64,000 bases of DNA, from assembly GCA_003021785.1 (NCBI GenBank), contig PXQU01000004.1, positions 1-64,000 on the forward strand. Reading direction: 5' to 3'. Source of the DNA: Halobacteriales archaeon QH_7_65_31 (lineage in GTDB: Archaea; Halobacteriota; Halobacteria; Halobacteriales; Haloarculaceae). A program made the position numbers and the translations under genes. Shown here piece by piece: positions 55,717-63,804 of the stretch (position 1 is the first letter of the stretch; every line of letters starts with the position of its first letter). The notes beneath the pieces are model-generated. The model made no database searches. It was not told where the DNA came from and saw only the letters and a program-made list of their open reading frames with translations.

Positions 55717-56648
55717 CGATCCAGTCCGACCTGTCTGTCCGTCGTGCCGGCCGGCTCGCGAACCCACGGCGACTGCGCCGCGCGCCGCGTCTCGGGATCG
55801 ACCGTCGGTCCCGACCCCTCTATCTCGCAGGCGTCTGCCGGTCGAACGAACTGCTCCTGTCGGGTACAGTACGCCAGCCCGTCGATACCGGCAATCGACC
55901 GCTCTTCGACGTGCGGGCAGTCAGGGAACGGAACGCGCCACCCCTTCCCGTAGGCGCGTTCGGCAATGCGACGGCGATAGCGACGGAGCTCGTCGGCACG
56001 CACCGGGCGAATCTCCGTCCGTCCCGGATGCGTCTCCAGCACCTCGATACCCCCCGCGTTCGGGTCGAGCGGCTCCGGCTCGCGAACCGTCGTCCGGTCG
56101 CCCGTCTCGGGATCGACGCGCCAGACGCCCACGGCGTCCGGGATGCGGTTCAGATGCGCGCCGGTGACGTGACTCGCCGTCGCGAGCCACACCTCGTCGA
56201 ACAGCCCGAGCGACACGTCCTTGCGGAGCTGGAGTTCGAGATCACCGGGTCGGTCGAGGTCGGGCTTGTTCTCGACGCCGACAAGCCCGGAGAACCACTG
56301 CTCGGGATAGCGTGTCGTCGCCCGGACGTACTCCTGTCCGCCGCGTCGCTCGCGGCTGAGGTAGCCGCAGTCGATACCGGCTTCGATCGCACCGCGCGCG
56401 AACGAGGAGCGACCAAGCACGTTCTGCGGTCGCTTCGCCGTCCCGGGACCGATATCGGCTTCGAGCAGCCGCGGCGGAATCGTCTCGCTCGTCAGCCGGC
56501 GTCGTTCGTCGAACGCCGGTCCCGGTCGGACGACGATGGTGTCCATCACGCGCGAGCCGTGGACGCCGCCGGCGAGCTGGCGGGCGACGAGCCGGCCGTC
56601 GCTCTCCAGTCCGGCGGAGACGGCCAGCTCGAAGTCGAACTCGCGCAC
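55707..56648 (-). CDS. DUF5787 family protein
   Basis: The protein has 313 aa from a GTG at 56648, 24 nt after GGCTTTTGC. The N-terminal block REFDFELAVSAGLE and central blocks VGVENKPDLDRPGDLELQLRKD and EVWLATASHVTGAHLNRIP look nuclease-like (an acidic residue followed by E-x-K, as in PD-(D/E)XK folds). Family function is unknown; the nuclease idea is inference. Its 3' end overlaps the convergent PhnP-like gene by 10 nt. Confidence 0.75.
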   Translation of the reverse strand: MREFDFELAVSAGLESDGRLVARQLAGGVHGSRVMDTIVVRPGPAFDERRRLTSETIPPRLLEADIGPGTAKRPQNVLGRSSFARGAIEAGIDCGYLSRERRGGQEYVRATTRYPEQWFSGLVGVENKPDLDRPGDLELQLRKDVSLGLFDEVWLATASHVTGAHLNRIPDAVGVWRVDPETGDRTTVREPEPLDPNAGGIEVLETHPGRTEIRPVRADELRRYRRRIAERAYGKGWRVPFPDCPHVEERSIAGIDGLAYCTRQEQFVRPADACEIEGSGPTVDPETRRAAQSPWVREPAGTTDRQVGLDRYS

Positions 56649-56713
56649 GGGTGCGGTTGGCGGCTCGCGAGCAAAAGCCCGACGGCTAAACCCCTCGCGC
56701 TCCTCGCTCGGGT

Positions 56714-56809
56714 ATGGACTGGAGTGAGCTGTTCGACCGCGCCGAGCGGTACGACGTGACCGCCCCGGAGATCGAGACGCGACTCGCCGAACTCCGAGCC
56801 GATGAGTGA
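56714..56809 (+). CDS. 31-aa protein upstream of a PIN-like gene
   Basis: MDWSELFDRAERYDVTAPEI is its first two-thirds, with a predicted amphipathic helix at each end. TAAACCC lies about 27 nt upstream. Its stop overlaps the next start by 8 nt, so it is translationally coupled. The W-x-x-L-F start recalls very small conserved haloarchaeal proteins. The function is unknown. Confidence 0.6.
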   Translation: MDWSELFDRAERYDVTAPEIETRLAELRADE

Positions 56810-57278
56810 GGACCGCCCGGACCCGACGCGTATCGTCGCCGACGCCGACGTGTTGGCCGCCGACCTGCTCGTTGGCGGGCCCGCACGCGCGGTGCTCGAC
56901 ACCATCCGAAGCCACTCGTGGCTCACGCTCGTCGGCTCCGAGCCGCTGTTCGACGACGCGGAGCGGCTCGTCGCCGACCTCGCCGATCCCAAGCTGGCGA
57001 GCGACCACCGCGACCGACTCGACGCGCTCGCGGAGATCGTCGACCATCCCGAGGGCGACCATCCGGGGCTGGCCGCGGCGTATCGAGGCGACGCCGCCCA
57101 TCTGGTCACCTTCGACGACGCGCTGGCGAGCGTCGAGACCGGTGCGGTGCTCAAACAGCACGTCACCGTGAGCGTCCGTCCACCGAGCGCGTTCGCCCGG
57201 CTGTTCGACCCCGAATCGCTGTGGCCGGCGGTCGGTGATGGCGAGTACCCCGGGCCCGATCGCGACCGATCAGCGTAG
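56802..57278 (+). CDS. PIN-domain-like protein (DUF7384-type)
   Basis: The protein has 158 aa. It has a conserved aspartate start (RIVADADVLAADLLVGGPARAV), a central acidic region (EPLFDDAERLVADL) and later HLVTFDDALASV, matching the acidic-residue spacing of PIN nucleases. Catalysis has not been shown. The gene is coupled to the 31-aa gene. Its last 9 nt overlap the stump of a minus-strand gene. Confidence 0.75.
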   Translation: MSEDRPDPTRIVADADVLAADLLVGGPARAVLDTIRSHSWLTLVGSEPLFDDAERLVADLADPKLASDHRDRLDALAEIVDHPEGDHPGLAAAYRGDAAHLVTFDDALASVETGAVLKQHVTVSVRPPSAFARLFDPESLWPAVGDGEYPGPDRDRSA

Positions 57279-57419
57279 CTTCTCCATCTCCACGACCTCG
57301 ATACCGCTCGGCGTCTCTGTGGTCTCGACGCGCTCGTAGATCTTTTCGTCGGTTAACGGAACTGACGAAATCTCAGAGAGTTTGAGGGTAGGGTTCGAGC
57401 CGACACTGAGGAGTGAGTT
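57270..57419 (-). pseudogene. 3' stump of a truncated gene at the island's left edge
   Basis: A minus-strand frame ends with VPLTDEKIYERVETTETP and GIEVVEMEKLR at a TGA (57272-57270). It has host-like codon use, but upstream the frame becomes A+T-rich and meets a stop at 57420-57422 without a usable start. It appears to be the C-terminus of a protein whose body was lost when the A+T-rich island arrived. I do not recognise the family. The exact junction is unclear, somewhere around 57350-57380. Confidence 0.5.
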
Positions 57420-57451
57420 TCAGAAAATACAGCATTGTCCGAAACGCCCAA

Positions 57452-57667
57452 TCATTTCCATGAGTCTGGGTCAAGCTCATTAGAATCCATTTCGTACAAC
57501 CCCGTATCCCCAAGATTTTGAACTACGCAGTGTTCTTCCATCCGTTTGAGTCGTTGAGTGATGTAGGATCGAGACCACTCAATCTCAGTTTCGAGGTACG
57601 CTGCTGTTACACGACCCGCTTGAAGATGGGGGAGAATCGCCTTGTCGCACTCGTTGAAACGTACCAC
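57452..57667 (-). CDS. Small winged-helix protein, probable regulator of the restriction-modification genes
   Basis: The protein has 71 aa. The helix-turn-helix is AAYLETEIEWSRSYITQRLKRMEEH and the wing is VVQNLGDTGLYEM. It resembles the small winged-helix repressors found on haloarchaeal viruses and plasmids. It is divergent from the DNA methyltransferase, with a repeat-bearing A+T-rich region between. A TATTAATA box about 28 nt upstream suggests a leaderless transcript. A role as controller protein is inferred. Confidence 0.65.
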   Translation of the reverse strand: MVRFNECDKAILPHLQAGRVTAAYLETEIEWSRSYITQRLKRMEEHCVVQNLGDTGLYEMDSNELDPDSWK

Positions 57668-57782
57668 TATCGGATGAAGCTATGCGGGTAGGTATTAATA
57701 GCCTGTATTTACAATATCGATTTACGATATAAAGCAATATGAACAGGGTCAATTATGTGCGTTCCCGACGAGAACATAACTA
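57668..57782. promoter_or_regulatory. Divergent promoters and candidate operator of the restriction-modification island
   Basis: A perfect inverted repeat ATATCG-ATTTA-CGATAT lies at 57714-57730. It overlaps a direct repeat, TTTACAATAT (57708-57717) and TTTACGATAT (57721-57730). Both sit between TATTAATA (57692-57699, for the winged-helix gene) and AATTATG (about 57751-57757, for the methyltransferase gene). Confidence 0.5.
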
Positions 57783-59126
57783 ATGCGACGAGATCACCGA
57801 CAGACCGTCTTATCTGCATCTGACGGTATAGATGATCTACGGGATATAAATTGGACGTTCGAGGGGACAGACACGAAGTCTCTCACGCACGGGCTTCACA
57901 ACTACCCTGCCCGGATGGTTCCAAAAATCCCTGATACACTCGTCGGGCACTACAAGGATCAGGGCGTCATCGATGAGGGAGATCTCGTATATGATCCGTT
58001 TAGCGGGAGTGGAACGACCGCCGTCGAAGCACGACGTCACGGACTGAACGCAGCGGGAAACGACATCAATCCGTTTGCTGTGATGCTCTCCGAAGCGAAG
58101 GCGATTCCTCTGGAGCGTGGGAGTCTGAGTGAAGCCCGAGATTCATTGGTCAACGGATTATCTCAGGAGTTGCGGGATGTTCGAGCGGCGTACGATCAGT
58201 CGGGCGAAGTCGAGCGGCTGGAGATGCCTGACGTTCGGGATGGGTGGTTTCCCGAGCCGCAGCTCCACGAACTGACCGCGATTCGAGACCGTATTGATGC
58301 GGTCGAAGATGAGTCCGGAGAGGCGTATGCACGCTTCTTCCGTGTCGTCCTCTCTCACACGACCCGAAAGGTCTCGTATCAACGGAATGGTGAATACAAG
58401 CGTTACAGGCTCTCGGAGGAAGATCGGTCTGAACATAACCCTGCTGTTGAATCTATCTTCGAGAAAAAGCTGAAACAGAACATCGAGAAGATGCGAGATT
58501 ACGCTAATCGGGTAGACCACGAGCTGGACACGACTATTCACTACTCTGATTCCAGAACTGCCGTAGCGGACGTGGGAGAAGATCAAGCGGATATCGTCAT
58601 CACATCACCGCCGTACGGGGATCATCAGACGACAGTCGCATACGGTCAGTTCTCGCAAGATCCCGCGTTACTCACAGGGGAGGTCACATACGACGAGATG
58701 AAGGACGTGGACAAAACGGGACTCGGCGGGCGGTATGATGTCCTCGAATCTATCCCGGAATTAGAAGAGCACTCTCCGACTCTCAAAGCAACTCTCGACA
58801 CTCTTAGGGGGAAAGATGGTCGGTCAGATGACGCTCTCGACTTCTTCCGTGATTACTATGCGGTGATGGAGCAGGTGGCTCAAGTCACCAAGAGCGGTCA
58901 GCCTGTCGTTTGGGTCGTTGCCAATCGGACGATGAGCCGAGTAACGATTCCGACGCACCTCATCACCCGAGAACTGTGTGAACATATCGGCTACGAATTC
59001 GATATGAATCTCCCTCGGGAGATCCCTACGAAAACGCTTCCGTGGGAAAACGCACCCGAAAATGTTGAAGATGCTACGGGTGATCTGATGGCGAACGAGA
59101 ATATCGTTATTCTCCGAGCACCATAA
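57783..59126 (+). CDS. DNA methyltransferase (N4-cytosine/N6-adenine type) of a type II system
   Basis: The protein has 447 aa. The NYPARMVP block is at residues 40-47, the SAM motif DPFSGSGTT at 71-79, and the catalytic motif TSPPYGD at 274-280. The order SAM motif first, then catalytic motif, leaves about 190 residues between them for target recognition. TSPPY is most common in m4C enzymes, which matches M.MvaI and M.BcnI. It should protect host sites from the neighbouring endonuclease, which is convergent with it. Codon use is A+T-richer than in core genes. Confidence 0.9.
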   Translation: MRRDHRQTVLSASDGIDDLRDINWTFEGTDTKSLTHGLHNYPARMVPKIPDTLVGHYKDQGVIDEGDLVYDPFSGSGTTAVEARRHGLNAAGNDINPFAVMLSEAKAIPLERGSLSEARDSLVNGLSQELRDVRAAYDQSGEVERLEMPDVRDGWFPEPQLHELTAIRDRIDAVEDESGEAYARFFRVVLSHTTRKVSYQRNGEYKRYRLSEEDRSEHNPAVESIFEKKLKQNIEKMRDYANRVDHELDTTIHYSDSRTAVADVGEDQADIVITSPPYGDHQTTVAYGQFSQDPALLTGEVTYDEMKDVDKTGLGGRYDVLESIPELEEHSPTLKATLDTLRGKDGRSDDALDFFRDYYAVMEQVAQVTKSGQPVVWVVANRTMSRVTIPTHLITRELCEHIGYEFDMNLPREIPTKTLPWENAPENVEDATGDLMANENIVILRAP

Positions 59127-59145
59127 ATTGGAAATCAGACGGTCT

Positions 59146-59898
59146 TCACTGTGCGTCTTCAGTAACGGTTGCGTCCCGCCCGACTCCATCGATAAGTTGC
59201 GAGCGGGTTTCGAATGCCCTATCGAGTTTACTTGTGTCCCTGATTCTGAACGCCGTTCCGTGGTTGCGTGCGCCTCCAGAGTCCCGCAAGTGCATCCGCA
59301 GGTCAATCTCAATGATTGACTCTCGAATCAGCGTTAGGAACTCCTCTCCGTCGAACCCTTCCAGATAGTATGCTTCGTTGAACCAGAAGTACTCATCTCC
59401 ATCGACGGTTCGCGTATCCGCTTCGACGAGAACCATCTCCGGAAACTTCTCCTCGTACGCCTCACTCAGATAGTCGAGCGGATATGTAGCGACTACTCCG
59501 TCGTCTTCGTGATCGATGTGTACTCCTTCCTCGTCCGTTACCGTACGGAACCCTTGATTGTTGAACTCATCAACGTGGAGTGTGATCTTTAGTGCAGGTC
59601 GTCCATCGTCGTCCTCGTACCCGTATTTCTCCACAAAAGACGACGCCCACAGTTCGCGACTTCCTCGGGGCGGTTCCTTCGTGAACAGCGTCATCATGCT
59701 TCCCGAGTTCCGTCGTGCCGATTTCAGTTCGACACCGACCGCATCGGGACCGGGAACGTTGTTCTCTTCAATCTCTAAGAGATCTTCGAGCGTCTTTCCT
59801 ATACCTGTGTTTCCCGCTCTATGTGTTTCCACGTAACCCATCGACTCAATCTCTTGTAGTCGCTCTGCAAACTCCTCGAAACTGTCGTAGCTGGGCAT
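59146..59898 (-). CDS. MvaI/BcnI family type II restriction endonuclease
   Basis: The protein has 250 aa. Family blocks are GNTGIGKTLEDLLEI (residues 29-43) and the PD-(D/E)XK site D52...E57-L-K59 in PDAVGVELKS, followed by LFTKEPP. Related enzymes cut CCWGG (MvaI) or CCSGG (BcnI) and work as monomers. The recognition site here is unknown. The gene converges on the methyltransferase, with 19 nt between the stops. Confidence 0.88.
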   Translation of the reverse strand: MPSYDSFEEFAERLQEIESMGYVETHRAGNTGIGKTLEDLLEIEENNVPGPDAVGVELKSARRNSGSMMTLFTKEPPRGSRELWASSFVEKYGYEDDDGRPALKITLHVDEFNNQGFRTVTDEEGVHIDHEDDGVVATYPLDYLSEAYEEKFPEMVLVEADTRTVDGDEYFWFNEAYYLEGFDGEEFLTLIRESIIEIDLRMHLRDSGGARNHGTAFRIRDTSKLDRAFETRSQLIDGVGRDATVTEDAQ

Positions 59899-59961
59899 TA
59901 ACTACCTCTAAACGGGGTTACTCAAAATATGTATGCTGTATTGTATAAATCTATACTGTAA

Positions 59962-60018
59962 ATGTACACTATCCACAACGTCAACTATCACTTCGCGTGG
60001 TGTCCGAAGCCTCGCAGG
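59962..60018 (+). mobile_element. Relic of an IS200/IS605-type TnpA transposase
   Basis: A short frame reads MYTIHNVNYHFAWCPKPRR, matching the N-terminal block of Y1 transposases (usually HxVWCPKYRR). After that, similarity stops and the DNA returns to host-like composition. The HUH motif and the catalytic tyrosine are missing, so it cannot transpose. It marks the right edge of the island. Confidence 0.6.
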
Positions 60019-60116
60019 ACCGCAGGTATTGCAGACCTCGCTGCGCTTCGCTCAGCTCAGTACCGCCACGCGACTCTCGAACTAATCGATGACTCGCCCT
60101 CGCAGTCGCGACTACC

Positions 60117-60764
60117 TCACCGGTCGGCGTACCAGTCTGCAAATCTGGCGAGCGCCCGCCCGCGGTGTGAGATGGCGTTCTTCGCCTCGGCGTCCATCTC
60201 CGCGAACGTCTCGCCCTGATGCTCGAACACCGGATCGTAGCCGAAGCCGCCCGCCCCGCGCGGCTCGACGATCTGCCCGGGAACCGAGCCGACGAACAGC
60301 TTGACGGGCGTTTCACCCTCTGCGACGGTGTCGTCGGTCACGGCCCGATCGCGCTCGCTCGCTTCGAGGTCCTGCCCGCGGCGCTCACCGCGATCGACCG
60401 GCTCGGGCGTCGCCTCGAACCCGTCGCCGTCACAGTACGCGAGCACACAGCGGAACGACGCACGGGTCGCGTCCCCGTCGCGTGCGATCTGTGCGACGCG
60501 ATCGACGCCGAGGGTCTCCTCGACGTACGCGGAGTACGGCCCGGGGAAGCCGTCGAGTCCCTCGATAAACAGGCCGGCGTCGTCCACGATGACCGGCTCG
60601 CCGGCCACGCGATACGCCTCCCTCGCGCCCGCGGCGGCGATCGGTTCGAGCTCGTCCGCCTGCGGCTCGGCGTAGTCGTAATCGAGCTGAGTTACGTCGT
60701 CGTCGAGATACGACAGCGCTTCCCGGATCTTCCCCTCGTTCGTCGTGACGTAGCGGAGGCTCAC
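60117..60764 (-). CDS. rdgB: XTP/dITP diphosphatase (HAM1/RdgB)
   Basis: The protein has 215 aa from a GTG at 60764, 26 nt after ACTTTACC. Family blocks are YVTTNEGKIREA, VIVDDAGLFIEGL, GFGYDPVFEH and SHRGRALARF. It has a Glu/Arg-rich insertion (about 120-150) compared with bacterial RdgB. It removes non-canonical purine nucleotides before incorporation. Confidence 0.94.
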   Translation of the reverse strand: MSLRYVTTNEGKIREALSYLDDDVTQLDYDYAEPQADELEPIAAAGAREAYRVAGEPVIVDDAGLFIEGLDGFPGPYSAYVEETLGVDRVAQIARDGDATRASFRCVLAYCDGDGFEATPEPVDRGERRGQDLEASERDRAVTDDTVAEGETPVKLFVGSVPGQIVEPRGAGGFGYDPVFEHQGETFAEMDAEAKNAISHRGRALARFADWYADR

Positions 60765-60802
60765 GGGTGTACTGCGTGTGAAGCGGGTAAAGTCGCGTCG
60801 GA

Positions 60803-61072
60803 CTAATCGACGAGGACTTCCACCGGCTCCTCCTCCTCGCTTTCGTCGTCCTCGTCGCCGCGCTCCTGCTGGTAGAACAGCGCGCCGGCGAGTCCGACGA
60901 CGAGCCACGACCGCCAGTTCGCCAGATTCAGCGTGTAGCCCACGCCGAACGGCTTCTCGACCAGCATCCCCTCATCAGGCTGCCAGTACGCCGACAGCAT
61001 CCGTCCCAGCGACGGCCGCTCGAAGTTGTACGGGATTCCAAGCAGCTCTCCCGACTCGGGTGAATCGCTCAT
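60803..61072 (-). CDS. DUF5808 family membrane protein
   Basis: The protein has 89 aa. The block GIPYNFERPSLGRMLSAYWQ and then LVEKPFGVGYTLNLAN is the DUF5808 signature, followed by a membrane helix (WLVVGLAGALFYQQ, about 55-68) and a very acidic tail. Family function is unknown. It lies between rdgB and kae1-bud32 and is probably in their operon. Confidence 0.82.
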   Translation of the reverse strand: MSDSPESGELLGIPYNFERPSLGRMLSAYWQPDEGMLVEKPFGVGYTLNLANWRSWLVVGLAGALFYQQERGDEDDESEEEEPVEVLVD

Positions 61073-61116
61073 GTCCGGGTTTCCACGCGCCGACGGAAGG
61101 GGTTACCGGTCCGGCG

Positions 61117-62721
61117 TCACTGGTAGCGACCGCGCCCCTCGATCTCACGAAGCTGTGCGAGGACGGCCGGATCGCCCCGCGACTCGTATCCCGTCTCGAA
61201 CGCCTCGCTCAGCCGGTCGCTCTCGTCGCTCGTCGCTGCGAGCGACCCCTCGAAGACGTGGAGGTCCATCGCGTAATCCTCGACGTGTTCGGTGTGGTAG
61301 CCGAGACCGAAGTCGATGAGGAAGACGCGGGGACCGTCGTCCGTCGCCGTAACGCGCGCGTTTCGCGGCGTCAGGTCACCGTGGACGAAGCCGGCCTCGT
61401 GACACGCCGCCAGATAGCGACCGACGGCTCGAACGGCCGGCTCCGTCAGCGCCTCCCGGAGATCGCGACTGCCGACGCGCTCGAACGTCAGCGCACAGTC
61501 GGTGTCGTCAACGTCGAAGACGACGGGCGTCGGGACCCCTTCGCGGCGCGCGAGACTCGTCAGTCGGGCCTCGCTCCGCGTGCGCTCGCCGCGCAGTCGC
61601 TCGTCCAGCGTCGGATGTCTGTAGGACTTGCCGACGCGCGCCTTCCTGACGCGTTCGCCGAGCGTGACGACGGCCTCCGCACCGCGGACCTCGTCCGTCC
61701 CCGCGCGTGCGACGGCCACGTCACCCCCGGCGTCCCACCGCACGGCCACCTGATTCGGTCGGAAATCGGCATCGATGGCCGACGCTTCGACCGAGATTGT
61801 CTCGCCTGCCTCGTACATCCGCGCACCGAGCACGGCGATCATCCCGGCGTTGTCGCGGAGAAACCGCGGCTCGGGGGCGTGAAACCGTGCGCCACGCGCC
61901 TCACACATCGCCGCGAGCATCTCACGGAGCCGAGCGTTCTGCCCGACCCCGCCGCCGAGCACCAGCTCCTCGGTCCCGGTCAGCGAGAGCGCCCGCTCCG
62001 ACACCTCGGTCAACATCGCGAAGATCGTCTCCTGCAGCGAGAAACACACGTCCTCGACGGGGACGCCGTCGTCGACGGCCTGCTTGGCCGCGCTCATGAT
62101 ACCCGAGAAGGAGAAGTCCATCCCCTTCACGACGTAGGGAAGCGGGACGTACTCGCCGTCGCGCGCCTCGCGTTCCACCTTCGGCCCGCCGGGGTGTGAC
62201 CAGCCGAGATGACGCGTGAACTTGTCGATGGCGTTGCCGACCCCGGTGTCCATCGTCTCCCCGAGAATCCGATACCGACCGCCGCGGTAGCCGAGCAGAT
62301 GCGCGTTCGCGCCGCTGGCGTTCAGACAGACGGGCGACTCGAAGCCGGACCGATGGCGACCGATCTCCAGATGCGCGATCATGTGGTTCACGCCGACGAG
62401 CGGGACGTTGAGCGAGAGGGACAGCGCCCGCGCGGCGGTCGCGACGATACGGAGGCACGGACCAAGTCCCGGTCCCTGCGAGAAGGCGATGGCGTCGATA
62501 GCCTGCTCGCTGTCGCCGGCGATAGACTCGGCGTGGGTGCGGGCTGCCCGAACCACCTGCGGGATCGCCTCGCGCATATGTTCGGCCGCCTCGCGCGGGT
62601 GAATCCCGCCGCTGTCGGGTTCGTAGGCGTCGGATTCGATGAACGTCTCGTCGGTCGCGGTGTCGTGGACGGAGGCGCTCGCACACCACGCGGTCCCTTC
62701 GATCCCGAGGATACGCGTCAC
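61117..62721 (-). CDS. kae1-bud32: Kae1-Bud32 fusion (KEOPS tRNA t6A synthesis)
   Basis: The protein has 534 aa. The N-terminal Kae1 part (1 to about 330) has the iron-binding HMIAH motif, DTGVGNAIDKF and VLGGGVGQNARLREML. The C-terminal Bud32 kinase (about 345-534) has VHGDLTPRNARV and FLIDFGLGYHTEH. It makes threonylcarbamoyladenosine at tRNA position 37. Fusion is the normal haloarchaeal and methanogen form. Neighbours rps27ae and rps24e match the conserved order. Confidence 0.97.
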   Translation of the reverse strand: MTRILGIEGTAWCASASVHDTATDETFIESDAYEPDSGGIHPREAAEHMREAIPQVVRAARTHAESIAGDSEQAIDAIAFSQGPGLGPCLRIVATAARALSLSLNVPLVGVNHMIAHLEIGRHRSGFESPVCLNASGANAHLLGYRGGRYRILGETMDTGVGNAIDKFTRHLGWSHPGGPKVEREARDGEYVPLPYVVKGMDFSFSGIMSAAKQAVDDGVPVEDVCFSLQETIFAMLTEVSERALSLTGTEELVLGGGVGQNARLREMLAAMCEARGARFHAPEPRFLRDNAGMIAVLGARMYEAGETISVEASAIDADFRPNQVAVRWDAGGDVAVARAGTDEVRGAEAVVTLGERVRKARVGKSYRHPTLDERLRGERTRSEARLTSLARREGVPTPVVFDVDDTDCALTFERVGSRDLREALTEPAVRAVGRYLAACHEAGFVHGDLTPRNARVTATDDGPRVFLIDFGLGYHTEHVEDYAMDLHVFEGSLAATSDESDRLSEAFETGYESRGDPAVLAQLREIEGRGRYQ

Positions 62722-62784
62722 GGATCCACCGCTGGCGATCGACGCTGAAGCGGAGAGAACGCGATGCTCATACCGGAGAGACCG

Positions 62785-62919
62785 TTACTGGAACTCGGTG
62801 TAGCCGCACTTCCCGCAGTGGAGTCGGTCCCCGTGGTCACCGAGGAACGTGTCACCACAGCGAGGACACTGCTGTTTGTCCGTCGAGCCGTCCTCGTTGT
62901 AGTAGTCGTTGCGGGCCAT
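62785..62919 (-). CDS. rps27ae: Small-subunit ribosomal protein eS31 (S27ae)
   Basis: The protein has 44 aa. It has a zinc finger of CPRC and CGKC ([21 protein letters not shown] at the N-terminal side), ending GYTEFQ. No ubiquitin domain is fused. Its ATG shares one base with the rps24e stop, so the two are coupled. Confidence 0.95.
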   Translation of the reverse strand: MARNDYYNEDGSTDKQQCPRCGDTFLGDHGDRLHCGKCGYTEFQ

Positions 62920-63218
62920 CAGGCTTCGGCCTCCTCGTCGTCTTCGATCTTGTTGCGGTCGAGCATATACTCCTGTTCGACCTCGGTCGCGACCGCGGAG
63001 CTTTCGTACACCTTCGCGTAGCCGACGGTCGTCCGCATCCCGTACTTGGTGTCGAGCGCGTGGACGACGACCTCGTCGGCGTCCTTGTTGAGCGTCGCCG
63101 CGAGCGAGTCACGCACGGAGAGCCGCGACGGGCTGGCCTCCTCGTGTGTCACCTCGAACCGCACGTCGGTCCGGTGCAACATGGGGTTCTCGTCTTCGGA
63201 GATAACGTCGATTTCCAT
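62919..63218 (-). CDS. rps24e: Small-subunit ribosomal protein eS24
   Basis: The protein has 99 aa, beginning [19 protein letters not shown] with the conserved NPMLHR block. Later comes [17 protein letters not shown] and an acidic tail. It is coupled to rps27ae downstream and follows the dephospho-CoA kinase gene by 55 nt. Confidence 0.96.
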   Translation of the reverse strand: MEIDVISEDENPMLHRTDVRFEVTHEEASPSRLSVRDSLAATLNKDADEVVVHALDTKYGMRTTVGYAKVYESSAVATEVEQEYMLDRNKIEDDEEAEA

Positions 63219-63273
63219 GGTTCGTTGTGTACATATCCCGCCGAAATGGGTAAAAGGATTTCGAGTCGCTGGC

Positions 63274-63804
63274 TCAGACGCCCAGAATCTCGTACGCTCG
63301 CTCGTGGTTCCCGACGAAGGAGTCGAGCAGCTCGCGCACCCGGTCGCGCAGCTCGGGCGTCACCGTCGCCAGCACCATCCCCTCGTCCGGCTGGCCGTAG
63401 ACGACGCTGGCCCCGTCCGGGAGGACGAGCACCGCCGGCAGCGCGGCGAGATCCTCCTCGCCGGCCACCTCTACCAACGTCGTCCCCTCGCGCTCGGCGG
63501 CGAGCAGCTCCAGCAACTCTGCCGACAGCGCGCCGGCGGGTGACTCGACCTCGACCCGCTCGTCGAAGCCGGTCGTCGCCTCGCGCACCGACGCACGGAC
63601 CGTCTCGCGTTTCGTCTTCCCGTCCACGAGCGCGAGAGACGGGTAGTAGCCCGCGTCGAGCAGGTGGTAGGTGACGATATCACCGACCGCGACGACCGGT
63701 TCGCCGGCGGCCGCCAGTAGCTCGTCGGCGTCCTGATACAGGGGGCCGAGCGGCTGTTTCAGCTCGGTACGCAGCTCCCTCGGAAGTTCGAGGAGGGCGT
63801 CCAT
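63274..63804 (-). CDS. GTP-dependent dephospho-CoA kinase (DUF359)
   Basis: The protein has 176 aa from the ATG at 63804. Family blocks are VAVGDIVTYHLLDAGYYP, LALVDGKTKRETV and VYGQPDEGMVLATV. The archaeal DUF359 enzyme performs the last step of CoA synthesis with GTP, as shown for the Thermococcus enzyme; here it is by homology. The ATG shares one base with the spt4 stop. Confidence 0.93.
   Translation of the reverse strand: MDALLELPRELRTELKQPLGPLYQDADELLAAAGEPVVAVGDIVTYHLLDAGYYPSLALVDGKTKRETVRASVREATTGFDERVEVESPAGALSAELLELLAAEREGTTLVEVAGEEDLAALPAVLVLPDGASVVYGQPDEGMVLATVTPELRDRVRELLDSFVGNHERAYEILGV

Noticed and set aside
57380-57405. GGTTCGAGC resembling a tRNA T-loop near the island's left edge
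   Set aside because: Flanking bases do not form the five-pair T-stem and no other tRNA arms are present.
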